Part shown: positions 44,600-56,879 of the stretch, in pieces
How the letters are laid out: every line of letters starts with the position of its first letter
Numbering within the stretch: the first letter of the stretch is position 1
Assembly (NCBI GenBank): GCA_036362985.1
Contig: JAYGXS010000004.1
Coordinates: 3,133,710-3,197,709 of the forward strand
Direction of reading: 5' to 3'
DNA length: 64,000 bases
From: Ligula intestinalis
Lineage: Eukaryota; Platyhelminthes; Cestoda; Diphyllobothriidea; Diphyllobothriidae
Translations under genes and position numbers: made by a program
Notes under the pieces: generated by a model
Told to the model about the DNA's origin: nothing
The model's database searches: none
What the model saw: only the letters and a program-made list of their open reading frames with translations

Positions 44600-45300
44600 T
44601 CCCCCTCTCAAACACACCGCTAGAGATATTACAGTTAAGGTTAAAATTAAAAATTTGTGTCAAGACATATCGTGAAGGCTAGGAAAACGTTACGAGTAAG
44701 TTAAGGGTTACTGTTAGGACGGCCCAGCACGCGAGTCCTCAATCTGGCCGCCCTGAGGGCAAGAGAACAAAGGAAGTGACAGGCCAACGGGCAAGGGCAG
44801 AACGGGTCAAGACGCGCGACTTTCAAGGGCTGACACGCGAGGATGTAATGATAGCCGCCGGCCGGGTTCTGAGGTCACGCATGACAAGGAGCCGCGAAAG
44901 GACACTTGCACATGCGCGCATCAAGGAGCGCGTGACGTGTCATCCTGTGGACACCCCTTGACGGCTGCCTGCAGAGGAGCCAATAGGGAACAAAGGCCGC
45001 TGATCCTTAAATACGCTGCGACCGCTGGAGGCGGCATTCTGCTGCTAGCCACACGGCATTCTGCTGCTGAAGACACGGGACTCTGTTGCCCTAGACGATA
45101 GACTGCTGCCGAGAAGAAACCGGCGACAGAACACACGCTGCTGACTGACACAGGACAAGCTGCCGGACACACAGAAGACAGAGCTGAGGGACGAGCAGCA
45201 ACAGTGACAGTGAATGAGAGATTATGACTGGATCGCTGGGACAATACTTTTATTCGCCTGACGTTTTGACGTCCATCGCGGATTCATCAAAAAAGAAATT
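44600..45300. other. GC-rich unassigned block ending in a hammerhead motif
   Basis: 44700-45220 is clearly more GC-rich than its surroundings, with a short internal repeat (CGGCATTCTGCTGCT, 45033 and 45055) and TTAAATACG at 45007, which could be a TATA-like box. At 45229-45295 the minus-strand family motif follows (TGATGAATCCGCGATGGACG, then TCAAAACGTC). This could be the UTR of a retroelement; I see no ORF to name it. Confidence 0.4.
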
Positions 45301-45875
45301 AGCAGAAAACAGTAGCAGTGACAGTTCACTATTACCTGCTATCCTGTCTGCCTTCCTTTCCTAACATACGGCTGGGGGATATAACCAGTATCGATGGAGG
45401 CACAACTAAGGTTATTAACGGTTACCGTTGCGTTTTTAGTTATGGTTAGGACAAGGGAACCCTCGGTATATCGCGGAGCATATCTATGATTCCAACAAAG
45501 CAAACAATTCCTACTAAAAGATCATCGGTCAGAGGAGGCAGCTTCCAAGGTTTCTGGTCTTTATAACCTATATCTTCCTTTTGTGCTTTGTTGTGATGTC
45601 TTGGGTGTTTTTTTGCCTCGGCATAAAAAGGTAATTCAGCACTACTTAATTTACTAAGACAATCTTCCTGACAAAACTTACTTGTGCGGTAAAAATAGGT
45701 GGCATCTGTATTCTCAGTGGCCTAAAAATAAAATTCAATATTTTGTGCCATCCTTATTTTGACTCTGTATGCCCCCTGATGGAATGCCACCTAGACACAT
45801 TTTATTTATTAAAAACAGTCCAAACCATAACAAATGAAAATGCGAGTCCTTGGAGTTCATTGAGGAGGAGAAAAT

Positions 45876-46150
45876 GGGATTGCTAAGACAAGAATTTTAT
45901 TTGCCTGACGTTTCTAAATCCTTTGCGGATCCTTCATCAGAGACATTGAGCACTTAGCAAGCGTACGCGCAATTATCCCTCATAGGGGTTTCGTTTATTG
46001 TCATAAGTATGCAGTCGCATCGTGATTATATCCTATAAATGCTGAAACCCCCTATAAATGAAGTAATCATTTCAGCTAATCTCTCTGATGAAGGATCCGC
46101 GACGGAATTCGATATTTCAGGCGAATATAGTTCTTTTCACAGCGATTACA
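45876..46150. mobile_element. 275-bp hammerhead-bounded inverted-repeat element
   Basis: Left end on the minus strand: CTGATGA (45940-45934), AGGATCC hairpin, TTTAGAAACGTC (GACGTTTC at 45907-45914), AGGCAAATAAAATTC. Right end on the plus strand: CTGATGA (46084-46090), AGGATCCGCGACGGA, then GATATTTCAGGCGAATA. The interior (about 130 bp) contains CCTATAAATGCTG and CCTCATAGGGG and no frame. The left motif keeps both conserved hammerhead boxes. Confidence 0.7.
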
Positions 46151-46159
46151 TTGTTTTAT

Positions 46160-47099
46160 ACTTCTCAATTCCAAACCATCTCTATCTCACTGTTTATCTT
46201 GCCAACGGTCGTTCCAAAAGGCGATTTTTCATCGCTGATACTAGTTATATATCTAAGAAGTGCGATAAGACGCCACAATTATAAACTATTCCACCGGTAA
46301 GTAGGGCTGGCAGTGCAATTCTCGCCCTCAGTTCGCTGAAAAATTAACGGTTGTCTGGCAGACTTATCCGAAGTTGAGGTCAGTCTAAATTGTATCAACC
46401 TGGGAACTACGATTTTTGCTCATTCATTAGGACGTCGGCTTTGTTGATTACCGTGACATTTTCTACTTGGGCCTCATTGCGTGGACCGCAAGATTATCAG
46501 GGAAAACCGAAAATACCCTCTGCTCCGGCCAACAGTGAAAGGGTAAAACTTTTAATCGGCGGTGCATAGTTACTTTAACAACCTTCCCTCCCCAGTATCC
46601 ACTGGTTAACCCAGTTAATCGGCATTTCTTGTTTGAATAGATCAGTCGGTTTTGAGATCCGTGGCAGCCCCGTGTATCTATTTAACGAATACTCGCCCGC
46701 GCGCACCAGCGCCAGTCTGGCCCCGGTTTTTGTTTCGATTGCGTTTGGCCAATCCCCGAAAGCCGGAGCCTCTGTCTGGTATTCAGCCAATCACGGTTAT
46801 CCATACTGACCAATCAATTTTAAGGGCGACTTTAAGGTCGACAGCATACAGCCAAAAGGCATGCGGTACGCATTACGTCGAGCGCTTTTGTTCTCTAGCT
46901 TAAACGAGGCTGCCGCTTAGGCGTTCCGCATAACTTCTGCCTCGGGAATTCCCAGGCTACAGCTAAAAGAAGGCAAAGTTCGGTAAAGTACTCAGACAGT
47001 ACCATAGTTACTGCCGTGGCGAACCACTTTGTGCGGCGACTCAAGTGCCCTCCCGGGGAGTATCGTCGGTCTTTGGTATTCGACAGGGGGTAGCTGTAC
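46160..47099. other. Plakin intron, unassigned content
   Basis: 46640-46900 is GC-rich with several CCAAT/ATTGG boxes on both strands (46750-46825). That could be a promoter-like piece of a mobile element or a shadow promoter; no start site can be fixed. Confidence 0.35.
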
Positions 47100-47175
47100 T
47101 GGCGTCAATGTCCTCTCCCTTTTGTAGGATGAATGCCTTTGCCGAGGTTCGTCTAAAGCTGGCGCCGCCTTCATC
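47100..47175 (-). CDS. Tentative plakin-family exon
   Basis: 76 nt between a clean acceptor (TTTAAATTGCAG) and a weaker donor (GCCA then GTACAG). It encodes DEGGASFRRTSAKAFILQKG then EDIDA. It enters in phase 0 and leaves in phase 1, exactly what is needed to join the exon ending at 52291 (phase 0) to the exon starting at 43796 (phase 1). Chosen on phase and splice signals only. Another exon between 44 and 52 kb could fill the gap instead. Confidence 0.4.
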
Positions 47176-47179
47176 CTGC

Positions 47180-48260
47180 AATTTAAACAGAATCAATTTA
47201 CGGGAAATAACAGCCACCATTTGCTTTAATACACAGCCTGTTAAAGAAGAACATCGAAACTGTTAGCGGTCCACTGGTATTCAAATTTCAAAGGCTTCTC
47301 TAATGAAACAAAAGACGTTCTCAGATATTCTCGACAAAGACTTTCACCGTAGGTTGCCGTCTTCAGAAAAACAAGATGAGGAGACCCACTGATGAGCAGA
47401 GCCCCATGTAGCTGCTGTACAGCGTGGTAAAATATCTCCGAAGCGCATGCCTCGGATTATAGCTAGTGCCTATACTGCCAGTATGGTGGCCAATTACCTA
47501 GTCGATACTACTAAATGCCCGTTGGCAGCTTTTGGTTATTCCACAGTAGTCCCGCAATGGCTGATGGACTTTGGTCCAAATAGTCACGTCGCATGTCGGT
47601 CAACATGTGTAAACCCTTGAATATACTGATCTATTCCGAGGAATATATTGATTCTTATATAAATAAAACAAGCAATGAAAATATTTTGCCTAAGGAAAAT
47701 CACAGAGTTCTCCAGACCATGGAAGTGAGGTCAAATTATGACTTTAAAATTCTGGACTGGATGTGGATTATGTTGTATACCGCATAGATTATGTAAGTTC
47801 TCATGTAGGTATTTGCGTTATCCCTACTTCCCTCCATTTAACACTAACATAACTATTCACCTTCTTCTAACACTAGATACACTACCCTACTGCTTATAAC
47901 TTTGACATTAAAGAAAATGCCTATTTTATGACATATTTATATTAGTCAACACCATGCTGTTTATTCGTTAGTTGATTATCCTTTTTTGGAAAATAACGCC
48001 CTTTGTGGTTCCCCCAACTCCCTTATTATTTGTCTGAATTTCCCACCTTGGTCCCGCGCAAACTGAAATTATCTCACTGCTCCTAAGCCTGGAAAATTAT
48101 CTGTACGCGCAATATTTATGTTTTTCAAATATCTTCTAATTATTGAACCGTCTTCACTGTCATAGTACAGTGACTGATTAACATTCAAGAACTGCGAATT
48201 TTAAAATTTAACAAATAAGAACCATATCAGTCTTAAGTGACTGGTTATACAGTGCGTTAT
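47180..48260. other. Plakin intron, unassigned content
   Basis: AT-rich; no gene or named repeat. Confidence 0.4.
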
Positions 48261-48264
48261 TTTC

Positions 48265-49580
48265 TCCCGATAACAGTTATAAGTTGATGGATATTATGTG
48301 TTATGAACACGCATTAAATAATCTAAAAATAGCATAAGTATAAAGCCTTTTATATCTGTAGATAAAGTTTGAAGAAGACGCGCTTTTCGACAAACATATT
48401 CCAAGAAAGAATATATTTGTGCATGTTTTCTACAAAATATTATGTTATTTATAAAGTTATCGAAAATGTATACGAAGTATTAAGTGTTTATAGAGTATGC
48501 ATTTTGCAGGCCACCAGAAAGGAGCTCATTAAAAACCGGCGTCCAGAAGTGACTGAAGTATCTCGAGTTTAGACTGCATGATAATCAGTATAACAACCTA
48601 ATCTAGTCATGTTCCCTAATGAAAAACACATTTCAAAATTCGAGTGATATTTCAGGAGATAAGAGAACCAACTGTCTGCATAACGTTTTAAGTAATTGCT
48701 GTTTTAATCCTCTTTTAAAGGAAGCATATTCCAGTGACTATAACATATTTAACTATTCCTAGAATAATACGCCATTTTCATAAATAGACAACTTCAAACC
48801 AACGGTTTTGCACGAAGCATCCTCTCGATTCTGCACACTTGCGATTTTTGGAACGCGCATTTTCCGGTATCACTCTGGGTTATAACTTAATTTCTGAAGA
48901 AATTTAAAAACTACGATGGATTCATGATGTCAAAGAGAAATCGCCCAATTCTTCACGCCATGAGGAAGCGGTCACATACTGCTTGCATACTTTTGGAATG
49001 AATGTTGATTTTGTTGTGTACGTTATAGACAACAGTTATATGCTGACAGATATGATGTATTATGAACGAACATCAAATGGGCTTAACGAATAGCGTAATT
49101 ATTAATCCTTTAAAATTGGTCGATAACCCTTCTTTAGGCAAACCATTAGAAGGCGACGACACTTCTACGAAACTAGTGCAAGAAAGAATATATTTGGGCA
49201 TTTTGCACATTACCAGAAAGAAATTCATTCAAAATCTGACATTTGGAACTGATGAAAATATGTAAGTAGTAGGTCGCATGGTAATAAATATTACAACCTA
49301 ACTTAAATAATCTTTCCTAATCTAAAACAGATTTGAGAATTTTAAATGATATTTCACGAGAGAAGAAATAAACTACGTGTATACTGTCTCGAAAATTGCT
49401 GTTTTTAATTCTTATTTTAGGAAGGCAGACTTGTACGGCTAAAATGTATTTGACTGTACCCAGAATAATAGAAATATAAATTTTCCAATAAATAAGCCCC
49501 TTCAAACCTAGTGCTTTGCACGAAACGTCCTCTATATCCTACGCATTTACGATCTCCGGAACACGCGTTACGTGGTTTGA
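48265..49580. repeat. Two tandem, diverged copies of a 0.75-kb unit
   Basis: Unit 1 starts near AACAGTTATAA (48273) and unit 2 near AACAGTTATAT (about 49030). Both run through AAGAAAGAATATATTTG, a CACCAGAAAG(G/A)A block, ACACATTTCAAAATTC-like sequence and GTTTTGCACGAAGCATCCTC-like sequence. Related blocks occur in the 18.7- and 20.9-kb repeats and at 56880-57240, so this is one dispersed family. No coding capacity survives. Confidence 0.65.
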
Positions 49581-52290
49581 TTTCTTAAAGCTCTTAAAAG
49601 TACATGCGAATAGATCAATGAGTCATCTGGCAATAGATTAGAGAATAAAAGCGGAATTGTTCAAATACCCGAAATGGAGCGCACATAAATGTGCCATGAG
49701 TAAGCTTACAAACGTGGTTAGCGGATACTGACATTAAAATAGCACATCCCAGTTGATTTATAAGCTTGAGATTATATCTGATATCTAGCGGAGTTTTAAT
49801 CGTTCTTAAGTGTCCATTAACTTTTAAAAATACATGATTTTACATTGCTGACAACATTTATTCTGCCTTAAATCCCATTCTGTATACCTCTCTGAAGTTG
49901 AGTGATATCAGTTGTTCTCAGCGTATTTATTCGTTGTGCAACTGAGGTTCATTCGAGTCGGATAGAATCTAGAGATTTTTTTCAAGAACTTATGAAATTT
50001 GTCGTTTTTTCACCGCTTATACGACGGCTGCACATATTTTTGAAAGAAAATACTGATCCGTAAAAAATTCCGTAGAATCGCGGTAGTAGCGGCGGTTGAG
50101 TGACCACGACTTACCATCAATATATGAAGTCCGCGAATACTTGAGGCCCCTCTTAAACGCTTGTAAGTATCTGCTGTCATATTAGGACATCAGACATATC
50201 TTAGACTATCATTCTAGAACACTTTCATATTAAACTGCTGATCATGCTTTTGCTTTTGATAAATTCTCTTTAAACCCGTACATTTATAGAATAATGGTAT
50301 TCTCGTCAACTGATCTTTTGACATTTTAAATGAGACTTTTTGCAATCTTTCATATAATTTCAAACTCATCTTACGGGTTTGCCTAAGAGTTTGGCTAAGA
50401 GTTACGCCTTGTCTTTTTGGGTAATTTTTATCTGCTTATAATGTCATGCGGTCGCTGGTGAGATTCAGGGGTGAGCCCCAAAGCAGTATTTGACGAGTGA
50501 TTCCCGCAGTGAAGTGATAAGCGCACCAACATCTATAATTGTTGCACTAACTAGGGTGAAATAAATCAATTTAACCTTATCTTCAGTCAGGCAGAGTTTA
50601 GATAAGTAGTCGAAAATTAGTATGAAAAGATACAGAAAAATACACTTAGTCACGAACATAAATGAACATAAGTAACGAATAGTTCAAATATGCTCCGGGA
50701 AAAAATTCGTTTATTGGTAAATCCGCGAATACTGAATTGTAAATAGTTCGGAGACAACTCTACACGTCAAAGCAATATCCTGCATCCCAGATGACTCTTG
50801 CTCCGTTAAGAAACATCCCTGTATCAGCCAACCACACATGCTTCGACCAGCTGGGGTAGTTACATACGCGATGTCGAGAGATTATCGACTTTCACCGATT
50901 GATATTGCATTACAATCGCTCAGTCCCTCGCTCATAGTTCATACAGCCAATCACAGCTAGCGTCGCTGGAATCTGAGTTGCTTAAGCGTTCCCCGTTACA
51001 GCTAAGCTTTCCTTCTGATTTATCCTTCCCTTACGCGTGATTTAAAGACCTCATCTATGCCGTCCAATTTACGAGTTGGCGCCTCTCCCCCTCACTTTAT
51101 TCTATGACCTTTTGGGAGTCTCCCTCTTTTTAAAAGTTCTTTAAAAACCGTCCTATTTGTAAACAAATAAAAATGATGGATAAGGCATGCAAAAATGCAG
51201 ACGAACCTCTCGGCAGACGCCGTGGAAGCTGATTTGTGATGCGTTCTCCCGTGCTTGGGCACAGAACCTGTCTTCTGGAAGTGTCGAAGTGCTGTCGACA
51301 GTTGCTTTTTACGGTAGAAGAGGCAAGCAGTAAAAAAGACATTAATCCAATATACTTTTTGGTTAACATGTAAACAGAAGCAGGCATCAATTAAAACCTG
51401 TTGTCTGTAAATAGATATGTCATAGGTGGTCAGTTTGCACTCTTAGGAAGAGAAAGCTAGCTAGAGAGCAAGAGTAAAGAGCGACAAATGCCATGGCTGA
51501 ATAAATCCTAGCACTCTAATTGACAGTAAATCAGGTTTTCCCATGTGCCAACATACAAGTTTCTTGCCGCTGATAGGATTGTACAGATGTTTTGGCAAGG
51601 TCACCATATGCGACCGCACTCAGACAACAAGGGATATTTCAGCCTGTAACAGGGACCGGCGGCAGTATGCATTTTATGGGTGGTGCTTAATGAAGGAGGG
51701 AGAGGGCCAGAATAAGCCGAGACCTAGCCACTGTGCTCGCTAGTGGCATTTCTGAAAACATGAAAATTCGCTCTAATGGCGTACACGTACGTTTTTGATT
51801 TACAGAAACACTATCTTTGCAGAAAAACTACTGAATCAATCAATGCAAGTAGATTTGCACTTTAAATTAGTCCTTTAGTGCAGTTTACATTTAAATATTC
51901 TTTCAGAACAAGTTTAAGTATGTTTACGAATGGACCCTCTTTCCGCGAAAGGTCAGGTATGTAAAATCTTTCTTTAATTGAAAGTGTGTTCGGTTCCCTG
52001 AAACCATTTGGCGTCCTTCGTGTTGTTTAATACCACTTTTTATACTGAAGAGGAAAACAATCACCTTTTTATTCCTCTGTCCTGTAACAATTACTAGTAA
52101 TGGCTATATGCGATAGGCCCCACTGCAGTTTCCAAAGCACTGGCCTAATTATTTGATTTGCTTCGTATTTTACAACCATTAACTGAGATATTTACAAGTG
52201 CCCCTAGGGGAGATTACGTACGTGAAAGTTTGGTCACCTCTAAGCAAATCGCTACTATAAATGTAATAAGGCGGTCAAATAAGCATTTAC
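49581..52290. other. Plakin intron, unassigned content
   Basis: No gene recognised. Frames are under 90 codons and without family features. Confidence 0.4.
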
Positions 52291-52385
52291 CTGATATTTT
52301 TCAAACAGCTGGAACAGAATTTTCCTCTCAAGCATGATTTTGCCCACTCGGCCGGCTGTCTCCTTCTTTTCATACTGACTTTGAC
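52291..52385 (-). CDS. Plakin-family gene, short helical exon
   Basis: 95-nt exon with acceptor CTGCAG and donor CAG then GTAAATG. Phase fits the exon before it (G plus GT gives Gly). It encodes QSQYEKKETAGRVGKIMLER then KILFQLFEKYQ, an amphipathic charged helix in keeping with the spectrin-like bundle of a plakin domain. Too short to appear as a clear frame alone; found from splice signals and phase. Confidence 0.75.
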
Positions 52386-52699
52386 CTGCAGATTGAAAAG
52401 AAAACATGTTTTCCGTTCTGCTAATGCAAATTCATCCAAGGTTTGCATAAGCTGAAGCAGCTAGCAAAACTGAGGAGTACTGAACAGACCTAGTCGAGGT
52501 TATTTTAACCTTAAACGCCATCCCACTCTTCCTTGCCTTTTGTTGGTATCCCTTCCTACGTCAATATTAATTGTTAGGTGACGGTTTGTGTACTTTATAG
52601 ATTGGGTCGCAAGGCCCAGGTGGACAGCCATCTCTTCTTACCTCTTCAGAAAAAGTCTTCTCACGATAAGCAGGACTTCAGATAGAAAGCAATGCGATG

Positions 52700-52930
52700 G
52701 TGGGTTGGGGACTTTGTGGTAGAGCGCTGGACTAATTATAGCTCAATTAGCAAATAGTGTAGATTTGGCTATCACGATATTCAAACTTGGAGTTGAGTAT
52801 CGATGGCTAACAGGTCAGAAATGGGTATCCTTATCTTCCTTGTCTTTATCAGTTATCACCTTGCTGAATCTTCTGAGCTTGTTTCGCCACGTGCAAACCA
52901 ACATGATTTAATTTAGACTTTGACTGAAGG
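52700..52930 (+). repeat. tRNA-derived SINE
   Basis: A-box-like TTTGTGGTAGAGCGCTGG (near 52711) and the shared body GTATCGATGGCTAACAGGTC with AGAAATGGGTATCC. B box decayed. Lies in a plakin intron. Confidence 0.55.
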
Positions 52931-53179
52931 CGAGGTCCTCGAACCAACGCTTCTCCTCCTGCTAAACACTCGAACGATGCTCCCAGCTAATAACTGCCAA
53001 TCATTTGTTACTAAAATTTCTTCCTTTATATAATCAAGTGGACCACGCTCAGCCAAACTTTGTTATTCCCTACTACCGTTAGAAGAAGAGAAAGAGTTGG
53101 AAGTGATATCATGAACAGTTTTGTCGTTGATATGGCGTTCAGCAGTTATCAGGAGTAGAAGCGCAGGTAGAAGAGTATT

Positions 53180-53335
53180 ACATACAAAGACATGGGGGCC
53201 GGAAAGACCGCTTCTGGCTTTTTAACCGTCATCAGCTATCTATAACCAAACCAGGTGTTGAAACTTAAGGTCTCGATACTGTGACCTGAGGATTAGAAGT
53301 CCAGTGCTCAAAGATTTGATTCACGAACTCGTTTT
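53180..53335 (-). repeat. tRNA-derived SINE
   Basis: Minus strand shows the shared body AGCTGATGACGGTTAAAAAG with CCAGAAGCGG, preceded by a decayed head (TCGAGACCTTAAG). Lies in a plakin intron. Confidence 0.6.
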
Positions 53336-53419
53336 CCTGTCGTTTGTGATCGGATAAATTGACAGCGGTAGTGGTACGCTCACCGATCGCATTAAAGGAC
53401 ACACTCGTCCCGTTTTGCC

Positions 53420-53437
53420 TGTAGGCTCAATCCTGAG

Positions 53438-53474
<37 letters not shown>

Positions 53475-53645
53475 AGCAGTCGCTCAGTGGCTAGTATCAT
53501 AGATGTAGGGACACTACCGACAAAGACAAGGGAAGGCGGAAGACCATTTCTTGCTACTATGCCGTCATCAACCAGTCATGCCCAACTCTCAAGTTGTGCA
53601 CCATCCAAGGCTTCAGTCTGCGATCTCTTGATTAGAACACAAATA
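53420..53645 (-). repeat. SINE copy with a 37-C tract
   Basis: Minus strand shows GGTTGATGACGGCATAGTAG and AAGAAATGG, the shared body. At 53438-53474 there is a run of 37 C, exactly where the related copy at 9000-9250 has only CCCC before TTCAGCAGTCG. A plus-strand frame through the run would give polyproline and is an artefact. Confidence 0.65.
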
Positions 53646-54400
53646 TGGCCAGTCGATTAGAAAAGACAGACTCAAGAATTGATACTGCGCAGTTGGACCC
53701 TAACTTACTGGCCCCCTGTATCCACATAACTCTAAAAAGGCTGTCTTTTTCCCGTCTTTTTTTCTTTGGTCATGTGTCTGCCTACATCTTGCATTTGACC
53801 AGGCCTGCCGTCCAGCTATACTTACTGTCCTCAAGGGATGCTGGCAAATCTTAGGCTGTCCATGTTGTTTACGTTATCAAACGCCTTTGCTTTCAACGTG
53901 GCCATTCCAACTTAATAAAAATCGGTAAAATCAACTCTCGTATTACTGTTTTGAGGTGCCCAAAAGATAACACGGATTCGGCTGTGGAGTCATGGGTTCC
54001 GTGAGCTGATGCGGCGGTGACTGAAAAAAAAACACTCGCAGGCTATCTGACTACCAATCGACTCGCCAGTCGATGGGCAGGCTGACATCCCTGCGGCCTG
54101 CACGTCTCGACGCCACTACCTCAACAAGATAAAGTCCTTGGGAAAGTAATGTGGGGGGACCGACGCACTGCCACCCGCCGTCAGAAATCAATAGCCAAAC
54201 CACAGACGCTACGAAACGGACAACTTTCTTTGTACCTGAGGATTCCTAAAGGTGCAAGCAAAGCAAGCTGTTATTAAATGCCTCAGTATTTTTATGGCAT
54301 TATAAACGACGAGGTAGAACAAGGCTTAAAACAACAAAAGGGTTTGCAATCTCCTTTGCTAGTTGTGATTTGTCTATGACCAACGTAAGCCTAGGAAAAT
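53646..54400. other. Plakin intron, unassigned content
   Basis: 53880-54250 is less AT-rich and may be repeat-derived; no family recognised. Confidence 0.35.
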
Positions 54401-54403
54401 TAC

Positions 54404-54584
54404 CTTGGAAGTCAGGGGTCGGCGTCCTCCTGACATCATCCCTTAGAATGCGTAGCTGCTGCAAAATCAGTTCATAGTGCAGTTCACATTCCCAGTCATT
54501 GGCCAGACTTCCCTCAAGGGAGGAAAAGAAGTTTCGCAGACCATCCTGCAGTTCCTGGTTGCCACTCATGAGATGAGATGAGAC
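54404..54584 (-). CDS. Plakin-family gene, plakin-domain exon
   Basis: 181-nt exon between acceptor CGTCTAG and donor CAAG then GTAATT; phase 0 in, phase 1 out. It encodes VSSHLMSGNQELQDGLRNFF, SSLEGSLANDWECELHYELI and LQQLRILRDDVRRTPTPDFQ. This is helical with heptad-like leucines and a Trp, as in spectrin-type repeats of plakin domains. The phase joins it to the exon ending at 58750 upstream and to 52385 downstream. Confidence 0.8.
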
Positions 54585-54711
54585 CTAGACGAGTAAGGCA
54601 GTGAGCGCTTTAGGTGAACTTAAAAAACCTGTCACCTAGTATAAAAACTATGCACTCAGACATTTTCAAAGAACCCATGGTGCCAATATCTGCCAATATA
54701 AACCGGCAAGA

Positions 54712-55000
54712 GAAGGAGCTCGGGGCTCAGTGGTTAGAGCTTTAGACACTGATAGTAAAGGATGTGCGTTCGAGCCTCGGGTGATGTACCATTTGGGATT
54801 GCATATGATTGGCTGACGACGGCTAATGAGCCAGAGCTATTCATTTTGAAATTCGTTTTTTTTCGCCAGCATTTACTTAGGCTACTAGTCTCTGTGCGGC
54901 TGATTCCGGGACAAGAGCATGAGTGCCAAAGCAGAGCAAGACGAATAAGCTCCGTTAGCGATCGGTTAAAGTTCTTCAACGGGTGCCAACATTCGATTAA
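54712..55000 (+). repeat. tRNA-derived SINE, best kept copy
   Basis: A box in GGGCTCAGTGGTTAGAGC (54723-54740) and B box GCGTTCGAGCCTCGG (about 54766-54780), then the body GGCTGACGACGGCTAATGAG with CCAGAGCTATTC. The two boxes stand about 30 nt apart as in a tRNA gene. Transcription by pol III is the family's known mode; activity here is unknown. Confidence 0.75.
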
Positions 55001-56879
55001 TGCAATATTGAAATGTCTTATTTGAAATAAATATCACAAGTGGTTAGAATGGAGAGCTTCACTTTCTCAGAACCGCAGATGGGCAGTTCTTCCAAAGTGC
55101 TCTAATGACCATGAAGCAGGTTGAGAATGAATCATGAGGCGCTGAGCATATGATGATTGCAGGCTCTTCCGAAAAAAAGGCCTCTGATGGCCTTGAAGAT
55201 GATGCTACCTATGAATTCTGGTTATTGACGCGGACGAGTCCCAGTGTGCACTGTGCGCATCTTTTCAGTCTTAGTGGCCATTTATTCTACTGAGCACTAC
55301 AGTTCATCCCTCTTTACTTTGCGTCGTCCTCCACATTATGTATGTTTGCATGTCTGAGTCATCGGAAGTGCATGCAAATTAGCGTGTGAAGTTTTAGCAA
55401 CTTTACACGTCCAGTTGCGGTAGGAATTAAAAATATAACTATTCCATTTCTCCGAAATCTAACTCCAGACAGTAACGTATCTCGTGAATGCAGCAATATC
55501 GACCACCGCCAGCACAGATCAACAAAACCAACCGTCAATACGTCCATCACATTTTTGATCTGCGCATTTCCTACACAGCCGTGAATTTTTAAAGCTTTTA
55601 AGCAATAACCACATATAAACATAACTGCATTTGGCGGCATTTCCACGGAAGTAGCTTTCCATTATATTACCGAATACCGTCATCGTGTTTTTCCGTCTGG
55701 AACCGTGTCACGTACGCCGCTAACAAGAACCGAAGTAGGGTGCAAATACTTTAAAATGCACCATTGTTGGTATGCAGAAAAGCGACAGCTAAGCCAATGT
55801 GGTCCAGGGCAATTAGTGAATCTTACCATTTCAGATCTCCTAACAAAATTTAGATGTCTACCCCCTAAAATGGACTTGATAGGGAGGGGTTTTTTTTATT
55901 TCCATCTTGTCAGAGTCACTTCCCGAGCTGCCGCCTGCTCGGATTCTTCCCACTTCCATCTCGTTTTTAATAAAGTCTGAAAATCAGCCCACCTAGCCAG
56001 TTGTTATCTTCTCTGAGCGTTCCTCAACCCCTACTATGGCGCTGAATTGAACCTACGTTTCATCGGTTCGTCCATTTCTTCCGCGCGCATATGTTTGTTC
56101 GTTTGAGAAAGGCGATTGTCGCTCAGCCTAAGCACACTGTTCTAGTGCCAAGGCAAAAGGCAAAAATTTAATCTGCCGATTGCTTGACAGTCTCGAATGG
56201 TTCGCTGGTCAAAGGTTTATGACTATTAATCAGCTTCTAGCAGACTGGCGTCCTCCGGCGCAACAGCCTTATTACATATTACTTAGTAGTACAGTATACT
56301 CCCTACCTTGTGAAATGTAAACCGAAATTATGAAAACTGTTTGCGATTCGGGCAAAGTACTTAGACAGCGTTATAAGATTGATTATTGTGCATCTTCATC
56401 TTAAGTTATTACCATCAAATCAGGACGATGGCTTTTGCATGAGTTCCATTCCGACTGCCTGCAACATACGTACTCTGTAAAATTTGACTAATTGAGTAGT
56501 ATGCATTTTTCTCTTTGAAATATAATGCCTTCCAAAATACAAATACATTTAGTATTAAATATGTGCAAACATATTAACAATAACGCCTTTTTCAAATATT
56601 ATACTTAAAAGAAGTTTGAAGTTAGTTCAAAAAAACAATTACAGTTTTGAGATTTTTTTGATCCCGAAATGTTCATGAATGTTCGTATTCATTAATTTAT
56701 TAAGACTGTCTTTAAACTATATAACGAGGTCCATAAACATGACATGTGTGAAAAAAACTTTTTTAAAAAACTGACATATACCCTTTTGCAAGTATAAAAC
56801 TAAAGGTGGGGGTACTTTACTACCAAACGACTACAAGAATGTGTTGGTGTATATCTTCCATTAAGTATATTTAGGTTTT
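55001..56879. other. Plakin intron, unassigned content
   Basis: No gene or known element recognised; strongly AT-rich from 56460. Confidence 0.4.

Noticed and set aside
44000..44725. GGTTAA-rich stretches as telomere-like repeats
   Set aside because: Irregular and short; no TTAGGG array. They are intron sequence duplicated with the exon.
46640..46900. CCAAT-rich stretch as a host promoter
   Set aside because: Lies within the plakin gene with no downstream start or exon; CCAAT boxes on both strands are not enough.
53415..53660. Polyproline reading frame
   Set aside because: Produced only by the C37 run inside a SINE.
54720..54790. A tRNA gene
   Set aside because: Good A and B boxes, but no acceptor stem, and it continues into the shared SINE body.
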